Shown piece after piece: positions 63,165 through 64,000 of a stretch of DNA of 64,000 nucleotides (positions are counted from its first letter, which is position 1; each line of letters starts with the position of its first letter). This DNA comes from Spinacia oleracea (lineage: Eukaryota > Streptophyta > Magnoliopsida > Caryophyllales > Amaranthaceae). The DNA is taken from contig NC_079492.1 of NCBI RefSeq assembly GCF_020520425.1, positions 69,245,671-69,309,670 of the forward strand, given 5' to 3'. The position numbers and the translations under genes were made by a program. The notes under the pieces were generated by a model. It worked only from the letters and a program-made list of their open reading frames with translations, did not search any database and was not told the origin of the DNA.

Positions 63165-63169
63165 AGACG

Positions 63170-64000
63170 ACGTAGAAACACTTTGAGATTTATTCATTAT
63201 AGGGTGATTTGTAACAATCTACCTAATACTGTATTATTTTGTCAACGAGGTTTGCAATTTTGATCTTTTTTGTACTTAGTAATTTGATTGGTAGATACTG
63301 ATAGATTATGTAAATTATTCAGTAAATATTCCCTTGTAAAAGAAAAATTATTTTCAGTAGTTTATTATTGAGTTGTAACCGGGTATTTATAGGTAATTAT
63401 TATAAGAAATATACAAGGGAATATTTACTGAATAATTTACATAATAACCTTAGATTATTTACATAATCTATGAGATACATATGGTCCCTCGAGTGATGGG
63501 ATTTTCACTCTTCTGTTTAAGGAGCTTACCCTTGTGTGATAACTTGTTACGTACTAAGGCGGTAATGCTAACACATAGCTAGTGCTTGGATTGTACGAAA
63601 CTAAACCCTATTTGCTTAATCTCGGCTCTCAGCGAAGAACCCGTTACGGCATTGATTTTAATAAGCGTATAATCTACTGTTAATAGAGATAATTAATGGA
63701 TTGAATAAGCAAATGGTGGAGTAGGTGCAAGAAAACAACAAAAGCAATGATACTAATCAATGTTTACTAAAACATATCTAAGAAGATAAAAAAAAGATCC
63801 TATAAAGTAGAAACAGATAGAGCATTACTTGAAGCAGATAAGGCACTGAAAAGATGATCAAATACGTACACTACGATTGCCACGAACTCGAACAAAGTAG
63901 GCCAAGTTAACATCATTGTGTTCACTATAATAAATATAACTATCACTCTCCATTGCGATTTCAAGCTCAAACTGCGACACAGCTTCACCGGAAGTGCTAT
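63170..64000. other. Intergenic, with a 34-bp inverted repeat
   Basis: No gene. 63305-63338 and 63412-63445 are perfect inverted copies (ATTATGTAAATTATTCAGTA ... CCCTTGTA) with a 73-bp spacer. A shorter third copy of the outer part follows near 63453-63474. It may be a small foldback element; no TSD was identified. Confidence 0.5.

Overview
This is plant nuclear DNA: AT-rich, with spliced genes, a cytosolic initiator tRNA-Met gene, a plant ATL-type RING-H2 gene and a dense pile of plant transposons. The Tat/Ogre-type LTR element with a tRNA-Arg primer site, an antisense gene and tandem repeats resembles elements best known from Caryophyllales. A spinach- or beet-like genome is my inference, not something I could test.

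Layout. 1-4682: end of an LTR retrotransposon on the minus strand. 4683-14620: a decaying minus-strand gene of the plant-mobile-domain/DUF1985-like family, cut by a 4.7 kb CACTA element (5481-10221, TSD TTT) that carries three exons of an MCM4-like gene, and by a solo LTR (10935-12334, TSD TTGTT). 14621-20541: non-coding sequence, a CACTA end at 17033, a small Mutator-type MITE (18352-18693) and a cluster of Stowaway-like MITEs. 20898-25480: two converging genes, one PMD/DUF1985-like (+) and one FAR1-like (-), in sequence full of a TTAGTTA motif. 26014-34113: an 8.1 kb Pack-MULE (9-bp TSD AGTCGTCAG) with the first two exons of an unidentified host gene and a direct-repeat array of about 0.8 kb units. 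36035-36415: an intact ATL23-like E3 ligase gene, the only clear single-copy host protein gene. 37535-42809: a hAT element, several MITEs and a 1.5 kb MULE with long arms. 44567-44638: tRNA-iMet, followed by a decayed copy. 46153-63164: a degenerate Ty1-copia element (minus strand, TSD AGACG) whose gag is split by a younger 12.2 kb Tat/Ogre-like Ty3-gypsy element (50479-62672, TSD GTATG).

The Tat/Ogre-like element is the most interesting part. Its two LTRs differ at only about 20 sites by eye, yet it encodes only Gag and protease. It has no RT, RNase H or integrase, so it should depend on a partner. On the opposite strand it carries an intron-containing PMD-like gene, now broken. It holds five copies of a GC-rich double-palindrome module, including one upstream of the TATA box in each LTR and one in the antisense gene's intron. 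Near its 3' end is a cassette of about fifteen consecutive short hairpins whose stems differ by compensating base changes while the loops stay similar. That covariation suggests a selected DNA or RNA structure.

All calls come from reading the sequence. No database search or folding program was run.
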